Origin: Sporolactobacillus terrae DSM 11697
GTDB lineage: Bacteria; Bacillota; Bacilli; Bacillales; Sporolactobacillaceae
Length of the DNA stretch: 64,000 nucleotides
Assembly: GCF_000648615.1 (NCBI RefSeq)
Contig: NZ_JFZC01000089.1
Coordinates: forward strand, 62,001-126,000
Reading direction: 5' to 3'
Notes under the pieces: generated by a model
What the model saw: the letters and a program-made list of their open reading frames with translations, nothing else
The model's database searches: none
Told to the model about the DNA's origin: nothing
Part shown: in pieces, positions 21,717-28,634 of the stretch
Numbering within the stretch: position 1 is the first letter of the stretch
How the letters are laid out: each line of letters opens with the position of its first letter
Translations under genes and position numbers: made by a program

Positions 21717-22389
21717 GTGAACCATTTAAACGCCTCCTCATTCTATTTCTCCTGCTCACCCTTTATTTTTTCTCGTTAAACAATTATGTTGGCCTGAATT
21801 CGTTTATTGATTTTTCTAACAGTATGCTTGCAGCAACCATTATTTTCACACTTCTCTTCTTGTTCATTAACGGACTGACGATTTACTGTTATCGCTCCTG
21901 GAGGCAATGCTGGAAATGGCTGATTGGCCTCATTCTATCCGCGATTCCCTATGTTAACTGGCTATATGTTTATCCCTGGAAGCTACTCAAACCTATCCAT
22001 CCTTCATAAATTACCTGGCAAAGCAAGGATTTTCCACCGCAGACATTGCCAGATACAGGGCATTTCCGGATCTGAAAATGGGCGGTTATTATTATGAGAT
22101 CCACTTTAAAAAGGACAGCAAATATACCTATAGTTATAACCTTGACGCACATGAATTATTGATTTTCTCTGCTTTTAAGGACAGCGACTTTAGAAATTAT
22201 AAAGATGCGAAAATTCGTGAAGTCTACAATGAAAAAGAATTCATGCGATTAAAGAAGGATTCGATTGCAGAAGCGAAGGATTACAGAAAATGGACAAAAG
22301 ATCCGGCCTCGAACAGCATTCAACAACAAAAACGTCACGAGTCACAAAAGCATCGAATTGGCTTATATCAAGCCAAGGATAACAATTGA
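21717..22389 (+). pseudogene. Frameshifted DUF3139-like membrane protein gene
   Basis: Three frame pieces read as one protein. A GTG at 21717 eight bases after CGGAAGG opens in one frame. One base later the +2 frame gives a hydrophobic N-terminus (PFKRLLILFLLLTLYFFSLNN), then a second and third membrane segment ending LYVYPWKLLKPIHPS. A further frame from about 21985 gives TYPSFINYLAKQGFSTADI, then LKMGGYYYEIHFKKDSKYTY and a charged tail ending at 22389. The YL..QGF..DI....KMGGY..EI.FK pattern is that of DUF3139, a small exported domain of unknown role. Two frame changes would be needed to restore one chain; alternatively two small genes overlap here. Confidence 0.5.
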
Positions 22390-22578
22390 GTGGATGGAAA
22401 AAGGGGTGAACGTGGTATGACTATTTAACTGGCAAATATGCATAGCTCATGGCGTTCTTTATGATGATCGGTATGAACGATCGGAAGAATAATTAACTTT
22501 GTTCTAAAGTTGATGAGCAGGATGAAACTACAATCAATTTACGGGTCATCTCAATAGACTTATTGGAAAGGACTTTTA

Positions 22579-22916
22579 ATGAGGAACTACTTTGAAACAA
22601 AAAATATAAGAGTGACTATTCAGCAGGTAAAAATGGCTATCAATTATATTGGTGGGGAATTAGAGTATGGTTAAATGATACCAATACATTTACTGTTGCT
22701 GAACTTTTAATTTTTGGCGGCAGTTCTTATGCTGCGGCTGCAGCAATTTCAAGAGTTATTAAATATCCGCCTGCATTAATTGCATCAACACTTGTAGGGC
22801 TTTCGGGCGGCGCTTTAGTTGGGTTAGGCGAATTAATGTTATCAGTAAATCGCGGTAAAGGAGTTAGAATGGATCTTAACTATGCTGTATTGCCTTCAAA
22901 AGTAGTGCCTCAATAA
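22579..22916 (+). pseudogene. Small hydrophobic bacteriocin-like protein, interrupted at an A6 tract
   Basis: ATG 22579 has a good TGGAAAGGA site six bases upstream and reads MRNYFETKN before closing early. From 22596 the -1 frame is open to TAA 22914-22916 and encodes GKNGYQLYWWGIRVWLNDTN. A long Ala/Gly/Leu-rich hydrophobic stretch and RGKGVRMDLNYAVLP follow. One extra A in the six-A run at 22599-22604 would join both parts into a single 112-residue protein. I recall similar YWWG-start, glycine-rich small proteins in Bacillales but cannot name a family. It could be a pseudogene, a sequencing error, or a slippage-controlled gene. A terminator follows. Confidence 0.5.
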
Positions 22917-22931
22917 ATAAGTAAAAGTAGA

Positions 22932-22972
22932 TAAAAAAGAGTTTGCTATTTAATTAAGCATTCTCTTTTTTG
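22932..22972 (+). terminator. Bidirectional terminator after the interrupted small gene
   Basis: AAAAAAGAG..GCT pairs with AGC..CTCTTTTTT (two internal mismatches), with T on one side and A on the other, so it could stop transcription from either strand. Confidence 0.6.
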
Positions 22973-23006
22973 ATTCCTATAGAATAAGACTGTATTTCAA
23001 GAATGA

Positions 23007-23015
23007 TGATATAAT
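23007..23015 (+). promoter_or_regulatory. Predicted extended -10 promoter for the 76-residue membrane protein
   Basis: TGATATAAT at 23007-23015 is a consensus extended -10, 121 bases before the ATG at 23136. The -35 region is poor. Confidence 0.4.
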
Positions 23016-23135
23016 AAAGCAATTGTTTAAAACGATTTGTTTTTGAACCCAATATATTAATTAAGACAGATCCTTAGGGAGGAATTATTAACAAATTTTC
23101 AAAATGGACTTTTCATTGAAGAGGAGACAATATGT

Positions 23136-23366
23136 ATGTTTACTATCTTATTATACACTATATTATTGATAACCTTTATAATCCGTACGCCACAATTTAA
23201 TACGCCTCTTAAAAAATATTTAAATTTAGCTTTAATATTGGTTACAATTGCAGTAGTTTTTATCAATGCCTTAACGGGTTCAAAAGTTCCGGATATCATT
23301 ATGTACTTTATCTTATTCATAGGCTACTTGCCAACATTGTTGAAACTTGGGGATCGAAAATCGTAA
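23136..23366 (+). CDS. Small three-span membrane protein, unrecognised
   Basis: A 76-residue hydrophobic protein with three likely membrane helices (about residues 2-16, 29-46 and 53-70) and a basic tail ending DRKS. The ATG at 23136 is nine bases after GAGGAG. Small multi-span proteins next to bacteriocin-like genes often give self-immunity, but no motif supports that here. The base composition is visibly AT-richer than the flanking core genes, consistent with the acquired islet. Confidence 0.5.
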   Translation: MFTILLYTILLITFIIRTPQFNTPLKKYLNLALILVTIAVVFINALTGSKVPDIIMYFILFIGYLPTLLKLGDRKS

Positions 23367-23407
23367 ATAATATATAAGCGGATTTTATCTTAAAAAGTTT
23401 TCCGTAA

Positions 23408-23512
23408 ACCCTGTTACTGGGTGCTGTAGGTGCACTAACTGCTGCAATTTCCGGTATGGTTCATGAGGTGTGGGTTAAAGTCCGTCGATATGGATTGGCA
23501 CGTTTCATATAG
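23408..23512 (+). pseudogene. Remnant of a small hydrophobic protein
   Basis: A frame with no start codon gives LLGAVGALTAAISGMVHEVW, then basic residues, ending at TAG 23510-23512. The Gly/Ala-rich helix followed by a basic tail resembles the end of a secreted bacteriocin-like or holin-like peptide. The frame is preceded by a stop at 23404, so only a fragment remains. Function cannot be assigned. Confidence 0.3.
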
Positions 23513-23615
23513 CAGTAAGTTATGTAGTAAGAATAAAATACGATAGTTTTTTTAAAATACAGAATAGTCAAGGCGGTGCACTTGATAATTTCGCGTGAGA
23601 AAGTAGGTTCCGCAA

Positions 23616-23873
23616 ATGACAAAAAAAGTATTTTATGATTCAGTGAAAGTAGCTTGTTTTGGTTTATTAGTCTCAATTTTGGTTCTGGTGTTATTGAGTA
23701 TTTATAAAAAAGAATTTATCTTTAATCCACTATTTATACTGGGTATAACAATTGGAAATCTTTGCTATGGGATCTTTTGCTTCAGTAAAGGAGCTAAATT
23801 ATTGTTGTGGTTAGTTGGTGCGGCGGTGCTTTGGATTTCAGGAATATCCTGTTTGTTCAGTGATCTTTGGTAG
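23616..23873 (+). CDS. Small membrane protein, unrecognised
   Basis: An 85-residue protein with likely membrane helices at about residues 10-28, 37-56 and 62-81. The ATG has only a weak GAAAGTAGG site eight bases upstream. No family motif is recognised. It lies in the same AT-rich islet as the 76-residue membrane protein and may be an immunity or export companion, which is speculation. The strand and start rest on frame length and hydrophobic pattern alone. Confidence 0.4.
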   Translation: MTKKVFYDSVKVACFGLLVSILVLVLLSIYKKEFIFNPLFILGITIGNLCYGIFCFSKGAKLLLWLVGAAVLWISGISCLFSDLW

Positions 23874-24002
23874 GTCACAAAATATTAAAAGAAAGCTAAC
23901 TAAAAAATGATAATTATAAAATGGTACCTGTTGTTGGGACATTTGAGAAAGAGCATTTTATCTATAGGTATTTTTCATATACTTGAATTTTAAGAATATA
24001 GG

Positions 24003-24263
24003 ATTGGGAGACAACATGAGTTGACTACCTCCCAAGACAAATCTTTACAGTGCGAGTTCGATGTGGACGTTATTGGAATAAGCGAATGGAACACTCTGCA
24101 CATAGGTGAAAAAACCTATGAAAAATAGATTAATTGGGTTGACCGATTCGACGGCAGCTCGAAACAAAAACCGGGTTGTATGCTTATTATTATCGATTGG
24201 TGAGGCGACGGAAATTGCAACATTTATCGCCATTGATGGGCAATCGAACGAAGTAACCAATAA
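24003..24263 (+). pseudogene. Decayed reading frame with three internal stops
   Basis: Frame 3 from about 24003 reads like protein (CEFDVDVIGISEWNTLHIGE) but is cut by TAG at 24126, TGA at 24201 and TGA at 24234 before TAA at 24261. Segments INWVDRFDGSSKQKPGCML and WAIERSNQ lie between the stops. No family is recognised. A competing open frame (24106-24420) exists but has no ribosome site and runs into padR antisense. Either may be chance; the decayed-gene reading is tentative. Confidence 0.25.
24004..24035 (+). repeat. Inverted repeat in the islet
   Basis: TTGGGAG (24004-24010) pairs with CTCCCAA (24029-24035), and CAAC/GTTG pair inside. No T run follows, so it does not look like a terminator. 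It may be the end of a lost element. Confidence 0.35.
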
Positions 24264-24332
24264 GTTGATATTTTTTAAAATAAAGTTGACACAGGTGTAT
24301 AAACCTCTGGTCATCATGATAATCAAAATTAG

Positions 24333-24656
24333 CTACTCGATTTTAAATTTAATCCCAAATTGTGACACTCCAGATACAACCGTCCGCCATTCTTCGATAC
24401 TCCGGCGCAGGTATTCCTGACCGGTATCGGTGATCCCATAGTATTTTCTTGTCGGTCCGGAAGCGGACTTTTTTTGAGTAATGGCCGTATACCCCGCAGT
24501 TTTTAACCGTCGCAAAATCGTATAAACAGAACCTTCGTAAACATCGGGGAAAATCTCACGTACCGATTTCATCAGTTCATAGCCGTAGAGCGGTTCATCC
24601 TTCAGCTTAAAAAGAATGCACATCTCTAAGATGCCTTTTTTCATCTGAGTATCCAT
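24333..24656 (-). CDS. PadR-family transcriptional regulator
   Basis: A 107-residue winged-helix protein of the small PadR subfamily. The N-terminus KKGILEMCILFKLKDEPLYGYEL, the SVYTILRRLKTAGYT wing region and KYYGITDTGQEYL are characteristic. ATG 24656 follows GAGGGGA; an upstream TTG lies inside that site. It is the second gene of a minus-strand pair, 11 bases after the RDD/HAAS gene. PadR proteins of this type usually repress their own envelope-stress or transport operon; a palindrome over the operon promoter (25468-25486) is a candidate operator. Confidence 0.85.
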   Translation of the reverse strand: MDTQMKKGILEMCILFKLKDEPLYGYELMKSVREIFPDVYEGSVYTILRRLKTAGYTAITQKKSASGPTRKYYGITDTGQEYLRRSIEEWRTVVSGVSQFGIKFKIE

Positions 24657-24667
24657 TAGTGTTCCCC

Positions 24668-25450
24668 TCAAAATTTTATAACACGAGTATCTGCGAGCAT
24701 ATCATGAAGTGCTTTGTGTTCTTTTGTGAACAGCAATGTAAACAGCGAAATCAGTGGAATGATCGGAATGGAATTGATGACCGTTTTTCCTAAAAATTCT
24801 CGGTAAAAGATAGCCGACTTCGATGCCGGTTCTCCGGATGCAGCACGTACGCGAAGGCAAATCAGTTTTTTTCCGACTGTTTGTCCGTGCATTAGCCATG
24901 TGCAAATGAGTCCATAGAGCAAGTAGAATGCAATAAGCATGTAGCTGATGGTGATGACGGAGGTGGACGGCTTGCCGTACTCACGCTTGGTCGTTGTTGT
25001 TTGTTGATCAGAATCCGAATGCACGGTAACCGTTTTATCTTGATAATAGGATGCTGTTCCAGCATAAACGGACAGTCCGAGAGCGGGGCTTGGATAAGAA
25101 GTAAACAGTACAAACAGTGCCGGTGCGATGATTGAGCTGATAAAAAAAGAAGCGAGAATCGATGGACAAATGGAAATAAAGGCATCGATGATAAAAGCGA
25201 AAAAACGTCGACCGGGATCAGCTATTTTCTTTGTTGCTCGATGATCAAGTTTTTCTTGATCCTCAATGAGCGATTGGGCGACCATGGCTGGCGTTCCAAG
25301 TTCTTCAGCGATTTGTTGATCGCTTCGCCCTTCTTCCCGTCCGGAAATGAAAAAACTGCTGTAATCAGAAAGCACTTCTTTTAACTCTTCAGTAGGCATT
25401 CGATCTTGAAGCAATTGCTTGAGTTCACGAATGTAATTAGACTGGTTCAC
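24668..25450 (-). CDS. HAAS-domain and RDD-family membrane protein
   Basis: A 260-residue protein. Residues 1-65 form a HAAS/DUF1700-like helical domain (YIRELKQLLQDRMPTEELKE, SGREEGRSDQQIAEELGTP), which commonly travels with PadR regulators. Residues about 78-258 are an RDD domain: the RDD-type GRRFFAFIIDAFISI, four or so membrane helices, then HGQTVGKKLICLRV and the DMLADTRVI end. GTG 25450 follows AGGGGGA. Function is unknown; PadR-HAAS partnerships suggest a regulated envelope protein. The usual order (padR first) is reversed here. Confidence 0.8.
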   Translation of the reverse strand: MNQSNYIRELKQLLQDRMPTEELKEVLSDYSSFFISGREEGRSDQQIAEELGTPAMVAQSLIEDQEKLDHRATKKIADPGRRFFAFIIDAFISICPSILASFFISSIIAPALFVLFTSYPSPALGLSVYAGTASYYQDKTVTVHSDSDQQTTTTKREYGKPSTSVITISYMLIAFYLLYGLICTWLMHGQTVGKKLICLRVRAASGEPASKSAIFYREFLGKTVINSIPIIPLISLFTLLFTKEHKALHDMLADTRVIKF

Positions 25451-25467
25451 GTTTTATCCCCCTAAGT

Positions 25468-25510
25468 TACTATTTATTGAATAGTAGTATTATGGCATGC
25501 TACTAATCAA
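25468..25510 (-). promoter_or_regulatory. Promoter and candidate PadR operator of the RDD-padR operon
   Basis: On the minus strand a TTGATT -35 (25505-25510) and TACTAT -10 are spaced by 18 bases. The -10 is part of a 19-base palindrome, TACTATT-5-AATAGTA (25468-25486). A dyad overlapping the -10 is where an autorepressor such as the downstream PadR would bind; this is inference from position. Confidence 0.45.
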
Positions 25511-25588
25511 TGCGCAATAGCTGGAACTACATCGCTTCGATTCTTTTTCTCACACGGCCTCTCTTAAGAAATCCTTCATTTTTTCCCA

Positions 25589-25618
25589 TTGTCTTTTTTA
25601 AGAACCGCCCTTTACAAT
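25589..25618 (+). promoter_or_regulatory. Sigma-A promoter of the two-component operon
   Basis: TTGTCT at 25589-25594 and TACAAT at 25613-25618 with an 18-base spacer, 37 bases upstream of the response-regulator start and divergent from the RDD-padR promoter. Confidence 0.55.
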
Positions 25619-25654
25619 GAATGGAGTAAGATTTAGCGCGGGGGAGCGAAGCAA

Positions 25655-26347
25655 TTGGAAAAATATAATGTGCTTGTTGTCGATGACGATAAAGAAATAC
25701 GTGATGTCATCGCGATTTATTTGACGAATGAAGGGATGAATGTACTCAAGGCAGAGGATGGGCTGAAGGCGATCGAGCTTCTGCGCAGTCAGACGGTGCA
25801 TTTAATATTACTTGATATTATGATGCCGCGCATGGACGGGATTCAGACAACCTTTAAAATACGCGAACAAAAGAATATACCGATCATTATGATCAGCGCA
25901 AAGAGTGAGGATATGGACAAGATTAACGGCCTTCAAGTCGGAGCGGACGATTATGTGACCAAACCGTTCAATCCATTGGAGCTTGTTGCTCGCGTGAAAT
26001 CGCAGCTGCGCCGTTATGTCACGCTGGGGACCTATGAAGGGAAGAAGGAAACGATCAATTTAAATGGGCTAGTCTTGGAGCAAGCGGAAAAAAGGCTGAT
26101 GGTCAACGGTGAACCCATTCGCCTGACGCCGATTGAGTATCGGATTGTTGATCTTTTGATGCGCCATGCCGGACGCGTGTTTTCCATTCACGAAATCTAT
26201 GAACGGGTTTGGCAGGAACCGAGCTACCATGCGGAAAATACCGTTGCAGTACATATTCGCAAGATTCGTGAGAAGATCGAAATTGATCCCAAAAATCCAA
26301 GATTCCTGAAGGTGGTGTGGGGCATTGGCTACAAAATGGAAAAATAA
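25655..26347 (+). CDS. OmpR/PhoB-family response regulator
   Basis: A 230-residue DNA-binding regulator. The receiver domain (residues 1-118) has the acidic pocket DDD near residues 9-11, phospho-acceptor Asp54 in LLDIMMPRMDG and Lys103 in VTKPFNPLEL. The winged-helix domain follows, with RLTPIEYRIVDLLMRHAGRV and a final HIRKIREKIE..WGIGYKME. The start is TTG with GGGGGAG eight bases upstream. It overlaps the kinase gene by 23 bases. The VanR-like pattern suggests an envelope or antibiotic-stress role, without proof. Confidence 0.93.
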   Translation: MEKYNVLVVDDDKEIRDVIAIYLTNEGMNVLKAEDGLKAIELLRSQTVHLILLDIMMPRMDGIQTTFKIREQKNIPIIMISAKSEDMDKINGLQVGADDYVTKPFNPLELVARVKSQLRRYVTLGTYEGKKETINLNGLVLEQAEKRLMVNGEPIRLTPIEYRIVDLLMRHAGRVFSIHEIYERVWQEPSYHAENTVAVHIRKIREKIEIDPKNPRFLKVVWGIGYKMEK

Positions 26348-28520
26348 TACGGTTGCGAAGCTCGTTACTGGTTTATTGATTGTTGGTCTTTCTTTGTTGG
26401 TTTTTGTTTTTTCAACAGGTCACAACGCCATGTTTGGTTCTTTTGAAAAAACAGATGCTTTTATGAGTAGCTATTATGACTTTCAGCACCATTTGGCTTT
26501 GCTGAAGCTTAATTATCCGTTTAAGGCAACTGTCGAAAAGTTGCCGGTAACCGATTCGGATATCCACGAGTTCCGCTACCGCTACGGAAGCCTGGAAAAA
26601 CAGTTGGCCAACGTGCGCGGTCAATATAAAGATGTGATTGCAAAAGCAGAGAAAAATAATGATAAAGACGTGGTCAGTTATTATAAGAAAGAACAAAGTC
26701 GCAAAGTAAAAGCGATTCAACAAAACTTTAAAAGCGACCAGCATGTGGTTAAACAAATACGCGATGAGCGTGTGGAAAAAATGGATGAGTATGATCAATC
26801 GCTTGATGAAGAACGGCAGCACTTTAAGCAATTGACGAAGGTATTTCACTACGATTTTGTCAATAAACGAACAGGTGAACGAATGACGAATGTTCGACAT
26901 GTTGCAGATCAAGGGACGGAAACACCAACCCGTTTTGAGAAAAAGTTTACGGATTTATCCGCTTATCAAAATTCTGGGAACAGTGATAAAATTGTTGATC
27001 GCGTGTTGAAGCTTTCTGCTGATGACTATCAGGGAAGGATCTTTGTCGCAGAAAATGCACCGTTGAAACTGTTGCGTGGATATGCACAGTACCAGTCTGA
27101 AAAAAATACAGGTTTTAGCTTACTTGTATTAGGGGTGCTGATGATTGCTGCGGCACTTTTCATTGGCTTCAAACGATCAATCCGTTCACTTGCTGATATT
27201 GAGCTAATCCATCACTGGTATGCGCGCATACCAATCGAACTCAGATTGATCTTCTTTGCCATAGAAAGCTATATCTTTCTTGGCATCTTGGAAATGATTA
27301 AGGGTCAAAACTATTCGAGTAGTTATTATTTTGGGGTCATTGGCGGCATCGGCTTCTCAGCTGGGTTTTTCTCGATTGGGTTAGGAATTGCTGTAGCTGT
27401 CGCAACGTTGCTCTATCAGGTACAATGGCTGGCAGAGATGCTGCGCGATCCATTAAAACGGCAGGTGTGCTGGAACAACAGCATCGTCAAGCAAACCGGT
27501 ATGATTTTTCAAGAACTGCTGCGGCCGCCATTTACTGTTTTAAAAGTACTTGTATCCCTTGCGGCGCTGTTCCTTCTTGGCATGTTTACAATGTTCTGTT
27601 TTGTCTACAATGTGTTTGCTTTTACTCTGTTCATTCTCTTCTGCACCGCAATGCCGTTGATGTGGTTCATTCTGCACCGCGCTGCTCAGCTTAATCGTAT
27701 CATCAAACAGGCAGAGGTTGTAGCTGCAGGTGGTGATCCAATCGACTTTTCGACACATGGAAAAGGGACAGTAGGCAGGCTGAGCCGCACAATCAATCAG
27801 ATGCAGGGCGGCATCAGATCTTCACGGCATGCGCAGCTTAAGAGTGAGCGCTTGAAGACCGAACTGATTACCAATGTCAGTCACGACCTGCGTACACCGC
27901 TGACGTCGATCATCACCTATAATGATCTATTGAGAAAACCAGGTATAAGTGAATCGGAACGGCACGATTATGTAGCGATCATTGACCGTAAAGCGAAACG
28001 ATTGAAACGCTTAATTGACGATTTGTTTGAGGCCTCGAAAATGGCGAGCGGGGCGGTTGAGTTGACAAAAACAAAAGTTGATTTAAGTGAATTGCTTACT
28101 CAGGCGCTTGCTGAATACGATGAAGCCATCGAAAAATCGTCCCTTAAATTCCGGATAAAGACGCCGGATGATCGAATCCCGGTTAACGTCGACGGTCAAA
28201 AAATCTGGCGCGTGTTTGATAATTTAATCGGCAATATCTTGAAATATTCAATGGAAGGAACGCGCGTTTATATCGAATTGGAAAAGAAGCAGAATCAGAC
28301 GGTGATTACGTTTAAAAATATCACAAAATATGAACTTGGACGTAATGTCGATGAACTCTTTGAGCGCTTTAAACGCGGAGATGCGTCAAGACATACCGAA
28401 GGATCGGGACTCGGGCTTGCCATCGCCAAGTCGATTATCGATCTGCATGATGGAATTTTCGAACTGGATTTAGACGGGGACTTGTTTAAAGTGATGATCA
28501 AACTCCCGCTTGTTTCATGA
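26325..28520 (+). CDS. Large multi-spanning sensor histidine kinase
   Basis: A 731-residue kinase partner of the preceding regulator. One membrane helix at residues 10-27 is followed by a long, charged, probably extracellular and partly coiled-coil region (about 30-255). Some five to six further helices lie between about 258 and 460, then a HAMP-like linker. The HisKA phospho-acceptor is His520 in NVSHDLRTPLTS. The HATPase domain has an N box (FDNLIGNILKYS), and GSGLGLAIAKSI is the G2 box. The start is TTG 26325, overlapping the regulator gene. The sensor half resembles no sensor domain I recognise. A terminator follows. Confidence 0.9.
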   Translation: MATKWKNNTVAKLVTGLLIVGLSLLVFVFSTGHNAMFGSFEKTDAFMSSYYDFQHHLALLKLNYPFKATVEKLPVTDSDIHEFRYRYGSLEKQLANVRGQYKDVIAKAEKNNDKDVVSYYKKEQSRKVKAIQQNFKSDQHVVKQIRDERVEKMDEYDQSLDEERQHFKQLTKVFHYDFVNKRTGERMTNVRHVADQGTETPTRFEKKFTDLSAYQNSGNSDKIVDRVLKLSADDYQGRIFVAENAPLKLLRGYAQYQSEKNTGFSLLVLGVLMIAAALFIGFKRSIRSLADIELIHHWYARIPIELRLIFFAIESYIFLGILEMIKGQNYSSSYYFGVIGGIGFSAGFFSIGLGIAVAVATLLYQVQWLAEMLRDPLKRQVCWNNSIVKQTGMIFQELLRPPFTVLKVLVSLAALFLLGMFTMFCFVYNVFAFTLFILFCTAMPLMWFILHRAAQLNRIIKQAEVVAAGGDPIDFSTHGKGTVGRLSRTINQMQGGIRSSRHAQLKSERLKTELITNVSHDLRTPLTSIITYNDLLRKPGISESERHDYVAIIDRKAKRLKRLIDDLFEASKMASGAVELTKTKVDLSELLTQALAEYDEAIEKSSLKFRIKTPDDRIPVNVDGQKIWRVFDNLIGNILKYSMEGTRVYIELEKKQNQTVITFKNITKYELGRNVDELFERFKRGDASRHTEGSGLGLAIAKSIIDLHDGIFELDLDGDLFKVMIKLPLVS

Positions 28521-28587
28521 TTGCTCAACCTTGACGCATAGGCATTATGAGTGAGACAATGGAATTCGATATTTAATCGGAAGTTGA

Positions 28588-28616
28588 AAAGCGAGGGCTC
28601 TGCCCCGCTTTTTTTT
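28588..28616 (+). terminator. Terminator after the histidine kinase gene
   Basis: AAGCG-A-GGGC (28589-28598) pairs with GCCC-CGCTT, followed by eight T (28609-28616). Confidence 0.85.
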
Positions 28617-28634
28617 GAAAGTGAGGAATACGCC

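Noticed and set aside
23099-23320. Minus-strand frame opposite the 76-residue membrane protein
   Set aside because: The plus-strand gene has a proper ribosome site and three clean hydrophobic helices; the antisense frame has neither.
24004-24035. Insertion-sequence terminal repeat
   Set aside because: A single short inverted repeat with no partner end, transposase or target duplication; not enough to call a mobile element.
24045-24326. Minus-strand frame of 93 codons in the islet
   Set aside because: It lacks a ribosome site and recognisable segments; it could be real, but nothing supports it over chance.
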